A stretch of DNA of 64,000 nt from Chloroflexota bacterium. Its GTDB lineage: Bacteria; Chloroflexota; Anaerolineae; Anaerolineales; Villigracilaceae. A program made the translations under genes and the position numbers. Positions 50,952-59,056 of the stretch are shown piece after piece. Under the pieces are notes generated by a model, which was given only the letters and a program-made list of their open reading frames with translations, was not told the DNA's origin and ran no database searches. Each line of letters opens with the position of its first letter. Positions within the stretch are counted from its first letter, which is position 1. Location: NCBI GenBank assembly GCA_016213105.1, contig JACRBN010000005.1, positions 62,001-126,000 of the forward strand, in the 5' to 3' direction.

Positions 50952-51956
50952 ATGCCCAGACAAAAACAACCCACCATTTATGACGTCGCCGAACGAGCCG
51001 GGGTAAGTATTACCACCGTCTCGCGCATGCTCAATGCGCCCGACAAGGTCAACCCCGAGACGCGCGAACGCATCCTGGCGGCCATCGACGCCCTGGGGTT
51101 CGTCCCCAAAGCCGAGGCGCGCGCGCGGGCCTTGCAGCAGACCGGGCGCATCGGCGTCATCACGCCGTTCTTCACCGCGCCCTCCTTCGTGCAGCGCCTG
51201 CGCGGGGTGGCCTCCGTGCTCTCGAAGGAAAACTACGAGCTGGTCATCTTCACCGTCGAATCGGCCGCCCACCTGGAGAGTTATTTCGCCAGCCTGCCGC
51301 TGACCGGCAACCTGGATGGGCTGGTGGTCATGTCCCTGCCCGTCAGCGATGCCAACGTCAAGCGCCTGGAGTCTCACAATATTCCAACCGTGGTCATCGA
51401 GTATCCGCACCCGAACTTGAGCAGCGTCGAGATCGACGACGTGGCTGGCGGACGCATGGCGACCGAATATCTCATTCAAAAGGGACACCGCCGCATCGCC
51501 TTTTTGGGCGACACCGACCTGCCCGAATACGCCATCCACCCCGTGAGTATGCGCCTGATGGGCTTTCGCCAGGCCCTGCAAAACGCCGCCATCCTGCTGC
51601 CCGAGGAATTCGTGCGGCTGGCTCCCTACACCCAGGAGCAGACCCGCCAGGTGGCCGGGGAATTGCTTCACCTGCCCCAGCCGCCGACCGCCATTTTTGC
51701 CGCGACCGATTTCCAGGCGCTGGGTGTGCTCAAGGCCGCCCGTCAGCTGAAGATCGACGTGCCCGGGCAACTGGCCGTGATCGGCTTTGACGATCTCGAC
51801 ATGGCCGAATACGCCGACCTGACCACCATCCGCCAGCACCTGGATGAATCGGGCCGCCTGGCCATCGAGATCCTGCTTTCGCGCATCGCCGACCCCTCGC
51901 GCCCGGTCCAGCATATCCACCTGCCACTCACCCTCATCGAACGTCAAACGGTGTAA
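50952..51956 (+). CDS. LacI-family transcriptional regulator
   Basis: This 334-residue protein starts at the ATG at 50952, chosen because the helix-turn-helix begins six residues later and an upstream ATG precedes the predicted transcript start. The HTH (TIYDVAERAGVSITTVSRML) and hinge helix (NPETRERILAAIDALGF) are typical. The rest is a periplasmic-binding-protein-like sugar domain with GRIGVITP, GHRRIAFLGD and AVIGFDDLD landmarks. It probably represses the downstream alpha-galactosidase, GH32 and amylosucrase genes and responds to a sucrose- or raffinose-type sugar. The next gene starts 4 bp after its stop, so regulator and targets share a transcript. Confidence 0.92.
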   Translation: MPRQKQPTIYDVAERAGVSITTVSRMLNAPDKVNPETRERILAAIDALGFVPKAEARARALQQTGRIGVITPFFTAPSFVQRLRGVASVLSKENYELVIFTVESAAHLESYFASLPLTGNLDGLVVMSLPVSDANVKRLESHNIPTVVIEYPHPNLSSVEIDDVAGGRMATEYLIQKGHRRIAFLGDTDLPEYAIHPVSMRLMGFRQALQNAAILLPEEFVRLAPYTQEQTRQVAGELLHLPQPPTAIFAATDFQALGVLKAARQLKIDVPGQLAVIGFDDLDMAEYADLTTIRQHLDESGRLAIEILLSRIADPSRPVQHIHLPLTLIERQTV

Positions 51957-51960
51957 CCCC

Positions 51961-54048
51961 ATGCCCATTCATGCCTCCCCAAACGGCTGGGTCCTCGAGA
52001 CCCGCCATACCGCCTATGCCTTTGGCCTCAACCAGGCCGGACTGCTTACCCATCGTTACTGGGGCGCGCGTCTGCCCTACCTGGCCGATTATCCAGCGCC
52101 GTTCGACCCTGTCCACTGGGCGTCGACCGACGGCTTTCATCACTTCGTGCCCGAGGAATATCCCGCCTACGGGGGCGTCAAATACATCGACCCGTGCCTC
52201 AAGGCCACCTTTGCGGATGAAGTGCGGGACGTGGTTCTGGGCTATGAGGATTTTTCCGTAAAAGACTCCCCCACGCCCGAGCTGGCCGTCCGTTTAAGAG
52301 ACTCTTACTACCCCCTGCGCGTGACCCTGCACTACCGCGTCCACGAAGCCTATGACCTGATCGAGCGCTGGGTCACACTCGAAAATCTGGGCGCGGATCC
52401 AATCCTGGTGGAGCGCGTTTTTTCCGCCAAGTGGACCATGCCGCACGGCGACGGGTACTCTCTTACACACATGTACGGCCGCTGGTCTGACGAGTTCAAC
52501 CTGCAGCGCGAAACGCTCACGCCCGGCTTGAAGATCATCGAAAGCCGCCGCATCATCCCCAGCCATCGCGCCGTGCCGTGGTTCAGCGTGGATAAGAACG
52601 CGGACGAAGACCACGGCGACGTATGGTTCGGCACGCTGGCCTGGAGCGGCAATTTCAAGATCACCGCCGAAGTGACCGAGTTCGCGTCCACCCGCGTCAG
52701 CATCGGCCTCAACGATTGGGACTTCGCCTGGCAGCTCAAGCCGAATGAACCGCTGGTTACGCCGCCGGCCTTCTCCGGCTACACCCCGCACGGTTTCGGC
52801 GCTGCCAGCCGCATCCTCCATGATTATGTGCGGGACGAACTCCTGCCGCACGGCAGGGTGCTGCACAAAATTCTCTACAACTCTTGGGAGGCTACTCTCT
52901 TCAACGTGGATGAAACCTCGCAAGCGCACCTCGCCGAAATCGCCGCGAACATGGGCGTGGAACTCTTCGTCATGGACGATGGCTGGTTCCACAACCGCAA
53001 CTGGGACAATGCCGGTCTGGGCGATTGGTTCCCCGATCAGGTCAAATTCCCGCACGGACTGGGCGGCTTGATTCAACGAGTCAACGACCTCGGCATGGAC
53101 TTTGGCTTGTGGGTCGAGCCGGAGATGGTCAACCCCGACAGCGACCTGTACCGCGCGCATCCCGACTGGGCCATTCACTTCCCCACCCGCGCGCGCACCG
53201 AATCCCGCAACCAACTCATCCTCAACATGGCGCGCGCCGATGTGCAGGAGTACATCATCGCCGCGCTCGATAAAATCCTCAGCGGGAACAACATCGCCTT
53301 CATCAAATGGGACATGAACCGTCCCGCCAGTGAACCGGGCTGGCAGGATGCGCCCGGCGACCCGCGTGAGTTGTGGGTGCGTTATGTCTATGGTTTGTAT
53401 CGCGTGTGGGGTGAACTGCGCCGGCGGCATCCCCAGGTCATTTGGCAATCCTGTTCCAGCGGCGGCGGACGACCCGATTTCGGTATCCTGCAATTTGCTG
53501 ACCAGGTTTGGGTCAGCGATAACACCGAAGCCACCAAACGCCTGTCCATTCAGGAAGGCTTTTCGCAATTCATGCCCGCCATCACGATGGAGGCGTGGGT
53601 CACCGATTGGGGTAAAGAGCTCGTGCCGCTTGAGTTTCGTTTCCACGTGAGCATGTGCGGCTCTCTCGGTGTGGGCGGAAACCTGTTGGAATGGGATCAA
53701 GCTGAACGTCAACTGGGCAGCGATTGCATTCAGTTGTACAAAGCGATTCGGCACATCATCCAATTCGGCGACCAGTATCGACTCCTCGCCCCGCAAAAGC
53801 ACGCTTACTCGGCGGTGCAATACGTCAGCAAGGACAAGGGTGAAAGTGTGCTGTTTGTTTTCCGTACGCACATCCCCGATCCGTTCAATTTCCCCGTCCT
53901 CCACCTGCGCGGATTGGAGCCAGGGACGTTGTACACCGTCGAGGGCTTCGAGCAGCCGCGTTCGGGCGCCGCCTGGATGGAAGCTGGCTTGAAAGTGGAA
54001 TTGAAGAACCTGCAAAGTAAAGTGTTGAGAATCAAGCAGGTCTCGTGA
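51961..54048 (+). CDS. GH36 alpha-galactosidase
   Basis: This protein has 695 residues from the ATG at 51961 (MPIHASPNGW), 4 bp after the regulator. An N-terminal beta-sandwich precedes a TIM barrel with GH36 motifs: MDDGWF near residue 340, GLWVEPEMVNPDS near 385, the nucleophile Asp in KWDMNR near 450, and the acid/base Asp in SDNTEA near 519, after CSSGGGR. There is no signal peptide, so it is probably cytoplasmic and acts on imported raffinose-family sugars, releasing galactose and leaving sucrose. That sucrose would feed the GH32 and amylosucrase enzymes encoded next. An alternative in-frame upstream start inside the regulator gene is unlikely. Confidence 0.92.
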   Translation: MPIHASPNGWVLETRHTAYAFGLNQAGLLTHRYWGARLPYLADYPAPFDPVHWASTDGFHHFVPEEYPAYGGVKYIDPCLKATFADEVRDVVLGYEDFSVKDSPTPELAVRLRDSYYPLRVTLHYRVHEAYDLIERWVTLENLGADPILVERVFSAKWTMPHGDGYSLTHMYGRWSDEFNLQRETLTPGLKIIESRRIIPSHRAVPWFSVDKNADEDHGDVWFGTLAWSGNFKITAEVTEFASTRVSIGLNDWDFAWQLKPNEPLVTPPAFSGYTPHGFGAASRILHDYVRDELLPHGRVLHKILYNSWEATLFNVDETSQAHLAEIAANMGVELFVMDDGWFHNRNWDNAGLGDWFPDQVKFPHGLGGLIQRVNDLGMDFGLWVEPEMVNPDSDLYRAHPDWAIHFPTRARTESRNQLILNMARADVQEYIIAALDKILSGNNIAFIKWDMNRPASEPGWQDAPGDPRELWVRYVYGLYRVWGELRRRHPQVIWQSCSSGGGRPDFGILQFADQVWVSDNTEATKRLSIQEGFSQFMPAITMEAWVTDWGKELVPLEFRFHVSMCGSLGVGGNLLEWDQAERQLGSDCIQLYKAIRHIIQFGDQYRLLAPQKHAYSAVQYVSKDKGESVLFVFRTHIPDPFNFPVLHLRGLEPGTLYTVEGFEQPRSGAAWMEAGLKVELKNLQSKVLRIKQVS

Positions 54049-54065
54049 CCTTCAAGGAGCATGAT

Positions 54066-55511
54066 ATGACTGACGTTTTTCGCCCAGGTTACCACTTCAC
54101 CCCTCCAGCCCACTGGATGAACGACCCCAACGGCCTGGTCTTTTACGATGGCGAATATCATCTCTTCTACCAGCATCACCCGCACAGCAACGTGTGGGGA
54201 CCCATGCATTGGGGACACGCCGTCAGCCGCGACCTGGTCAACTGGCAGCACCTCCCGATTGCGCTGGTTCCCGATGAGCAGGGCATGATCTACTCGGGCA
54301 GCGCCGTGGTGGATTGGGAGGACACGGCTGGGTTTGGCAAAGAGGCGCTGGTCATCTTCTTCACCTATAACAAGAATTATTACGAAACTCAAAACCTGGC
54401 CTACAGCCTGGACAAGGGCCGCACCTGGACGAAGTATGAAGGAAACTCCATCCTCACACCGCCGCCCGATACGCCCGATTTTCGCGACCCCAAGGTGATC
54501 TGGTATGGCAGCCGCGAGTCGGGGCACTGGGTCATGTCGCTGGCGGCGGGACGGTCGATCCGCTTTTACACATCGAGCAATTTGCGCGACTGGGAATTCT
54601 CGGGCAGCTTCAGCGGACATGGCTCCGCCGACGGCGTTTGGGAGACGCCCGACCTATTCGAACTGCCCGTCGACGGCGGACCCGCGACGCGTTGGGTGCT
54701 GACGGTCGGCATCGGCAATGGCGGACCTGCGGGCGGCTCGGCCACCCAATACTTTGTCGGCGGCTTTGACGGGATGACCTTCCACTCCGAGAATCCGCCC
54801 GAGGCCACCTTGTGGGCCGATTGGGGCGCGGACTTCTACGCGCCGCAATCCTGGAGCGACGAACCCAACGGACGGCGCATCGCCATCGCCTGGCTGTCGA
54901 ATTGGAAGTATGCCATTTTCACGCCCACCGCCGCGGAAGATTGGCGCAGCGCCTTCAGTGTGCCGCGCGAACTATCCCTGCGGCGCACGGAGGCGGGCAT
55001 CCGCCTCGTGCAGCGGCCCATCGCGGAACTCGAGTCACTGCGCGGCGAACATCGTCACTGGGAAAACATCATCGTCGGCCCTGCTCAGAATCTGCTGGCG
55101 GGCCTGGAGGGGTATCAATATGAGATCATCGCTGAACTGGAGCCTGAGCCAAACACAACAGAATTTGGTTTCAGTTTGCGCGTAGGCAGTGATGAACAAA
55201 CCGTTGTCAAGTATGAGTTGGAGCGATGCCGATTGGTCATCGATCGCACGCACTCGGGCAGCGTCGATTTTCACGCCGACTTTGCCGCAGTCCACGCGGC
55301 TGACCTTGCATTGCGGGAGAACCGCCTGCGCCTGCGCATCCTGGTCGACCGATCCACGCTGGATGTGTTTGCCCAGGATGGCTTGTTGAGCATGACCGAG
55401 GCCATCTTCCCGTCAGCGGGAAGCCGTGGGATGGAACTCTTCACCACGGGCGGCGGGCTGAAGGTCAGACGGCTGGACGTGTATTTCATGTCTGCGGCAA
55501 AATTTTTGTAA
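54066..55511 (+). CDS. GH32 beta-fructosidase (sucrose-6-phosphate hydrolase/invertase type)
   Basis: This 481-residue protein starts at the ATG at 54066, with AAGGAG 6 bp before it; a GTG at 54045 overlapping the previous stop is less likely. GH32 landmarks are the nucleophile Asp in WMNDPNG near residue 19, FRDPK near 139 (transition-state Asp), and the acid/base Glu in WETPDLF near 193, where most relatives have Cys instead of Thr. The C-terminal half is the usual beta-sandwich. There is no signal peptide. It should cleave sucrose or a fructan to release fructose. It is co-transcribed with the alpha-galactosidase, so it would use the sucrose released from raffinose. Confidence 0.9.
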   Translation: MTDVFRPGYHFTPPAHWMNDPNGLVFYDGEYHLFYQHHPHSNVWGPMHWGHAVSRDLVNWQHLPIALVPDEQGMIYSGSAVVDWEDTAGFGKEALVIFFTYNKNYYETQNLAYSLDKGRTWTKYEGNSILTPPPDTPDFRDPKVIWYGSRESGHWVMSLAAGRSIRFYTSSNLRDWEFSGSFSGHGSADGVWETPDLFELPVDGGPATRWVLTVGIGNGGPAGGSATQYFVGGFDGMTFHSENPPEATLWADWGADFYAPQSWSDEPNGRRIAIAWLSNWKYAIFTPTAAEDWRSAFSVPRELSLRRTEAGIRLVQRPIAELESLRGEHRHWENIIVGPAQNLLAGLEGYQYEIIAELEPEPNTTEFGFSLRVGSDEQTVVKYELERCRLVIDRTHSGSVDFHADFAAVHAADLALRENRLRLRILVDRSTLDVFAQDGLLSMTEAIFPSAGSRGMELFTTGGGLKVRRLDVYFMSAAKFL

Positions 55512-55646
55512 CAACGTACCCTTGCGAAGGTTATTGCAGCGTCCAGGCGTGTTGCTGCGAAAAAAAGGTGACAACGGACGTTTCATTTGTAAAGAACAAA
55601 CCTTCGCAAGGCTGGCTGAATAATTTTTTCCAAATCATGGAGTCTC

Positions 55647-57584
55647 ATGGAATCATCTCTTTCCCCTCTCGAAATCGAACGCACGCTGCGCCGACTCCTG
55701 CCGCGGGTGGAGGTGGCGCTTTCAGCGCAAATCGCCGCCGACCCGCAGGGCTGGGAGCAGTTCACGCGGCGGCTGGAAGAGCACCTGCCCGCGCTGTTCC
55801 AACTCTACCTGGGACTGTACAGCTCGCGCTATGACTTCTTCTTTCATCTTGAAGACCTGTTCATCAGCCTGGCGCGCGCCTGGTTCGAGCGTCCCGCCGA
55901 CCTGCGGGCGTTGGATCAGGCCCGGGAGCGGAACCCGCTCTGGTTCCAGTCGAATCAGATGCTGGGCGGGGTGATCTACGTTGACCTGTTCGCGGGTGAC
56001 CTGGAGGGCGTGCGCTCCAAAATCCCGTACTTCCAGGAACTCGGCCTGACCTACCTGCATCTCATGCCGCTGTTCAAGGCGCCCGAGGGCGAGAATGACG
56101 GCGGCTACGCGGTCAGCAGTTACCGCGACGTGCATCCGCCGCTCGGAACGATGGAGCAGTTGGCTTCGCTCTCGCGTGACCTGCGCGCGGCAGGCATCAG
56201 CCTGGTGATTGACCTGGTCTTCAATCACACCTCGGATCAGCACGTGTGGGCCGAGCAGGCCAAGGCAGGTGCGCCTGACTTCATGGAGATGTATCGCATC
56301 TACCCCGACCGCGCCCTGCCCGATGCCTACGAGCGCACCCTGCGTGAGATCTTCCCCGACGAGCATCCTGGTTCCTTTTCCCCCCTGCCCGGGGATAGCT
56401 GGGTGTGGACGACCTTTCACAAGTATCAATGGGATTTGAACTATGCCAACCCCGCGGTGTTCAACCGCATGGCCGAGGAGATGCTCTTCCTGGCCAATCA
56501 GGGCGTGGAAGTCATCCGCCTGGACGCGGTGGCCTTTATCTGGAAGCAGATGGGTACGAGCTGCGAGAACCTGCCTGAGGCGCACCAGTTGATCCGCGCC
56601 TTCAACGCCGTGGCGCGCATTTCCGCGCCCGCGCTGTTGTTCAAATCGGAGGCCATCGTCCACCCGAACGATGTGGCCAAATATATCGATCCCGCGGAGT
56701 GTCAGCTTTCGTACAATCCGCTGGTGATGGCGTTGTTGTGGAACTCGCTGGCGACGCGCGAGGTGCGGCTGCTTTCGCAGGCGCTGGCGACGCGCTTCAA
56801 AATCCACGCGGGCACGGCCTGGGTCAATTACGTGCGCTGCCACGATGACATCGGCTGGACGTTCTCGGACGAGGATGCCGCCCAGTTTTGGATCAACGGC
56901 GACGATCACCGCCGCTTCCTGAACGAGTTCTACCGCGGACGCTTCCCTGGCAGTTTCGCGCGCGGCCTGCCGTTCCAGGAGAATCCCAAAAACGGCGATT
57001 GCCGCATCAGCGGCTCCTGCGCTTCGCTGGCGGGACTCGAAAAGGCTTTGCGTGAGGAAGGTTCACAGGAAGTGGAACTGGCCATCCGCCGCATCCTGCT
57101 GATCCACGGCGTGATTCTGACCGTGGGCGGGATTCCGCTGTTGTACCTGGGCGACGAGATTGGCACCCTCAACGATTATGGCTTCTACGATGACCCCGAC
57201 CACAGCCGCGACAGCCGCTGGGTACACCGCCCGCAGGCGGACTGGGACGTGTACGAAGCGCGGCACGACGCCACCAGCGTGCAGGGACGCGTGTACCAGA
57301 ACCTGCAAAAGCTGATCGCCCTGCGCAAGGCGCAGCCCGTCTTTTCGGACGGCGAGTTGGAAGCCATCGAAACGGGCAGTGAGCACGTGCTGGGCTACAT
57401 CCGCAGCTTCGACGGCCAGCGCGCGCTGGTGCTGGCGAATTTCTCGGAGGCCCCGCACACGGTGCCTGCCTATGCCCTGGAAAGTCACGGCTTCGCTGCC
57501 AAGTCCATCTGGCACGGGATGGGGACTCTGGCCGCCAACGGCGACCTGTCCCTGCCGCCGCTGGATTTTGTGGTGATTGGATAA
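55647..57584 (+). CDS. Amylosucrase (GH13_4)
   Basis: This 645-residue protein has GGAG 4 bp before its ATG. It has the helical N-terminal domain of amylosucrases (about 1-85) and a GH13 barrel with VFNHTSD near 193, the nucleophile Asp in RLDAVAF near 291, the acid/base Glu in KSEAIV near 334, and CHDDIGW near 397. The length fits the family (about 630-650). Amylosucrase builds alpha-1,4-glucan from sucrose and releases fructose, or isomerises sucrose. In this operon it could store glucose from sucrose as glucan, which the GH13 alpha-glucosidases further on could later cleave. A sucrose hydrolase or phosphorylase is a less likely reading. Confidence 0.9.
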   Translation: MESSLSPLEIERTLRRLLPRVEVALSAQIAADPQGWEQFTRRLEEHLPALFQLYLGLYSSRYDFFFHLEDLFISLARAWFERPADLRALDQARERNPLWFQSNQMLGGVIYVDLFAGDLEGVRSKIPYFQELGLTYLHLMPLFKAPEGENDGGYAVSSYRDVHPPLGTMEQLASLSRDLRAAGISLVIDLVFNHTSDQHVWAEQAKAGAPDFMEMYRIYPDRALPDAYERTLREIFPDEHPGSFSPLPGDSWVWTTFHKYQWDLNYANPAVFNRMAEEMLFLANQGVEVIRLDAVAFIWKQMGTSCENLPEAHQLIRAFNAVARISAPALLFKSEAIVHPNDVAKYIDPAECQLSYNPLVMALLWNSLATREVRLLSQALATRFKIHAGTAWVNYVRCHDDIGWTFSDEDAAQFWINGDDHRRFLNEFYRGRFPGSFARGLPFQENPKNGDCRISGSCASLAGLEKALREEGSQEVELAIRRILLIHGVILTVGGIPLLYLGDEIGTLNDYGFYDDPDHSRDSRWVHRPQADWDVYEARHDATSVQGRVYQNLQKLIALRKAQPVFSDGELEAIETGSEHVLGYIRSFDGQRALVLANFSEAPHTVPAYALESHGFAAKSIWHGMGTLAANGDLSLPPLDFVVIG

Positions 57585-57587
57585 TGA

Positions 57588-57619
57588 AATGCTCCCGCGA
57601 TGAACGGGAGCATTTTTTT
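57588..57619 (+). terminator. Rho-independent terminator of the amylosucrase operon
   Basis: AATGCTCCCG and CGGGAGCATT form a perfect 10-bp stem with a 7-nt loop and a T-run, starting 4 bp after the amylosucrase stop. A copy with the same loop lies at 58974-59003. Confidence 0.88.
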
Positions 57620-57770
57620 ACCAGGATTAGCTTTATTTTCGAATCTACAGGTGGTCTCGACACTAGCACCACACTGCGTTCGGTGCAGTGCAGGTGTACG
57701 GTCGGAAGAGCACGGAGCTACAAAGACTGTAATATAGACACTTTTTGAGGTTTTTGCAGAATCCTCAGCG

Positions 57771-58520
57771 TCAAGTATGCGCTTTGTTAGACGTATTATG
57801 TGGGGCTAAGTATACGTATTCGAGAGAGCCCTTCTTTATAGGTAAAAATTGAACAATCTCTTTCAACATTCCAGCGCAAGCTACATCATATTTTCGTAGA
57901 TAAGCAGTAACCTCCATGTGTGTTTGCGCAAGAGTCCTTAGTTCACGATCATTTGCTCCGACTAGACTCACATATCCAAAAGAAATATCTTCCAACGTGT
58001 CTGCGTCAGTTGGTATTGAAAAACCCCAATTTCTGCCAGCACGTGAGTCAATGTAATCCTTGTTTTTTGGGCCACCCCAATGTACAACGGTGTGGTTTCT
58101 TACCAATCTTAGACGCTGTATATAAGCATTTCGCTTTGGTTTTTTAGGAATCTTAATTGGTAGATCGAGTTCTTTGGCGAGACCCTTTAATTCATCAAAC
58201 ATAACATCAAAACCATTTTCTAGTAGGAAAATGAAATTGATGTACGAGAAGAGACAATTGATAAAGCGAGGTTCTAATTCATCAAAAGTGTTAAATTGAA
58301 ATTCGATTTTTGAGATATTAGGGTCATTCACGCTTGTAAAAGAAAATTCGGCAGAATACTTTTTCCAATCATCTATAATTTGTTGAAGGATAATCCAGAG
58401 AGTCGGTATTACTTCCATATGGTTTAAGCTTGGTAAAACCCATGTTCCTCCTCCTCCTTCTTGATTATCCCAGACTCGAATGGGCCAGATATTTGGTAAT
58501 TCCAATTCTGTTTTGTTCAT
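57771..58520 (-). CDS. Hypothetical HEPN-like protein in an AT-rich insertion
   Basis: This 249-residue protein is encoded in DNA much more AT-rich than both neighbours. The middle contains RLRLVRNHTVVHWGG. R141-N142...H147 fits the Rx4-6H motif of HEPN ribonuclease domains, and the surroundings (about 80-160) look helical. There is no good SD before the ATG. It stands alone between two identical terminator hairpins, consistent with a recently gained single-gene element. A HEPN-type RNase or toxin-like function is possible, but the motif alone is weak, and I do not recognise the rest of the protein. Confidence 0.65.
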   Translation of the reverse strand: MNKTELELPNIWPIRVWDNQEGGGGTWVLPSLNHMEVIPTLWIILQQIIDDWKKYSAEFSFTSVNDPNISKIEFQFNTFDELEPRFINCLFSYINFIFLLENGFDVMFDELKGLAKELDLPIKIPKKPKRNAYIQRLRLVRNHTVVHWGGPKNKDYIDSRAGRNWGFSIPTDADTLEDISFGYVSLVGANDRELRTLAQTHMEVTAYLRKYDVACAGMLKEIVQFLPIKKGSLEYVYLAPHNTSNKAHT

Positions 58521-58973
58521 TTTTAAGCGATTTTGAAAAAGATTTGTTGACCCATTTTGACCCGAAAAGGTTGTGTCAGCACAAAAAAACTATACAAACT
58601 CGGATAATTTTCGCTAACATCCTTTGTTCTTACTATATACAACAGAAGCCGATATTGTGAAACCAAACAGCAGCCAAAATTGCGCGCCAAGATAGTATTT
58701 GTTTGGGATTGAATGAGATGTATCATGTGTATCCCATCCTATCGAACAAAATTATACGCTTATAGAGGATAGCGAGCAAGAGAAAAACAAACTCAAAAAG
58801 AGGGGGAACTTTAGCAGGAAGGGGCCTTTTGTGATGTTACTGTACTTGAGTGGGAGTTTAGGTGATCAGGGTGGCGGGGTAAATGATAGACATGATAGTT
58901 TCAATGTAATGGTTGTCTCAGCCACCATTTTTTATGGAAAATTCTGCTGAATATTGTAATGGTCAGACAAAGA
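58521..58973. other. AT-rich gene-free stretch of the inserted segment
   Basis: About 450 bp between the HEPN-like gene and the second terminator copy. A 67-codon minus-strand frame (58523-58726) has no recognisable features. It may contain the promoter of the HEPN-like gene; I see no clear boxes. Confidence 0.45.
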
Positions 58974-59003
58974 AATGCTCCCGCGATGAACGGGAGCATT
59001 TTA
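58974..59003 (-). terminator. Terminator of the GH127 gene, duplicate of the 57588 hairpin
   Basis: The same 10-bp stem and CGATGAA loop as at 57588-57614. On the minus strand it lies about 55 bp after the GH127 stop and is followed by a T-rich run. The shared block with the first copy, from GAAATGCTCCC to GCATTTT, is 31 bp. Confidence 0.75.
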
Positions 59004-59056
59004 TTGAAACACTGTGCATCGACTCCGCTGCCCAAACGGGGACTCCGCGCGCGGAT

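Noticed and set aside
50732-50983. Open frame translating across the tRNA remnant (HNPEVAGSSPVPAT product)
   Set aside because: This peptide is the familiar false translation of a tRNA 3' half. It overlaps the terminator and the LacI promoter.
52294-54015. 573-codon minus-strand frame opposite the GH36 alpha-galactosidase
   Set aside because: The plus strand encodes all GH36 catalytic motifs. The antisense frame has no start signal or family features. The frame at 55722-56909 opposite amylosucrase is rejected likewise.
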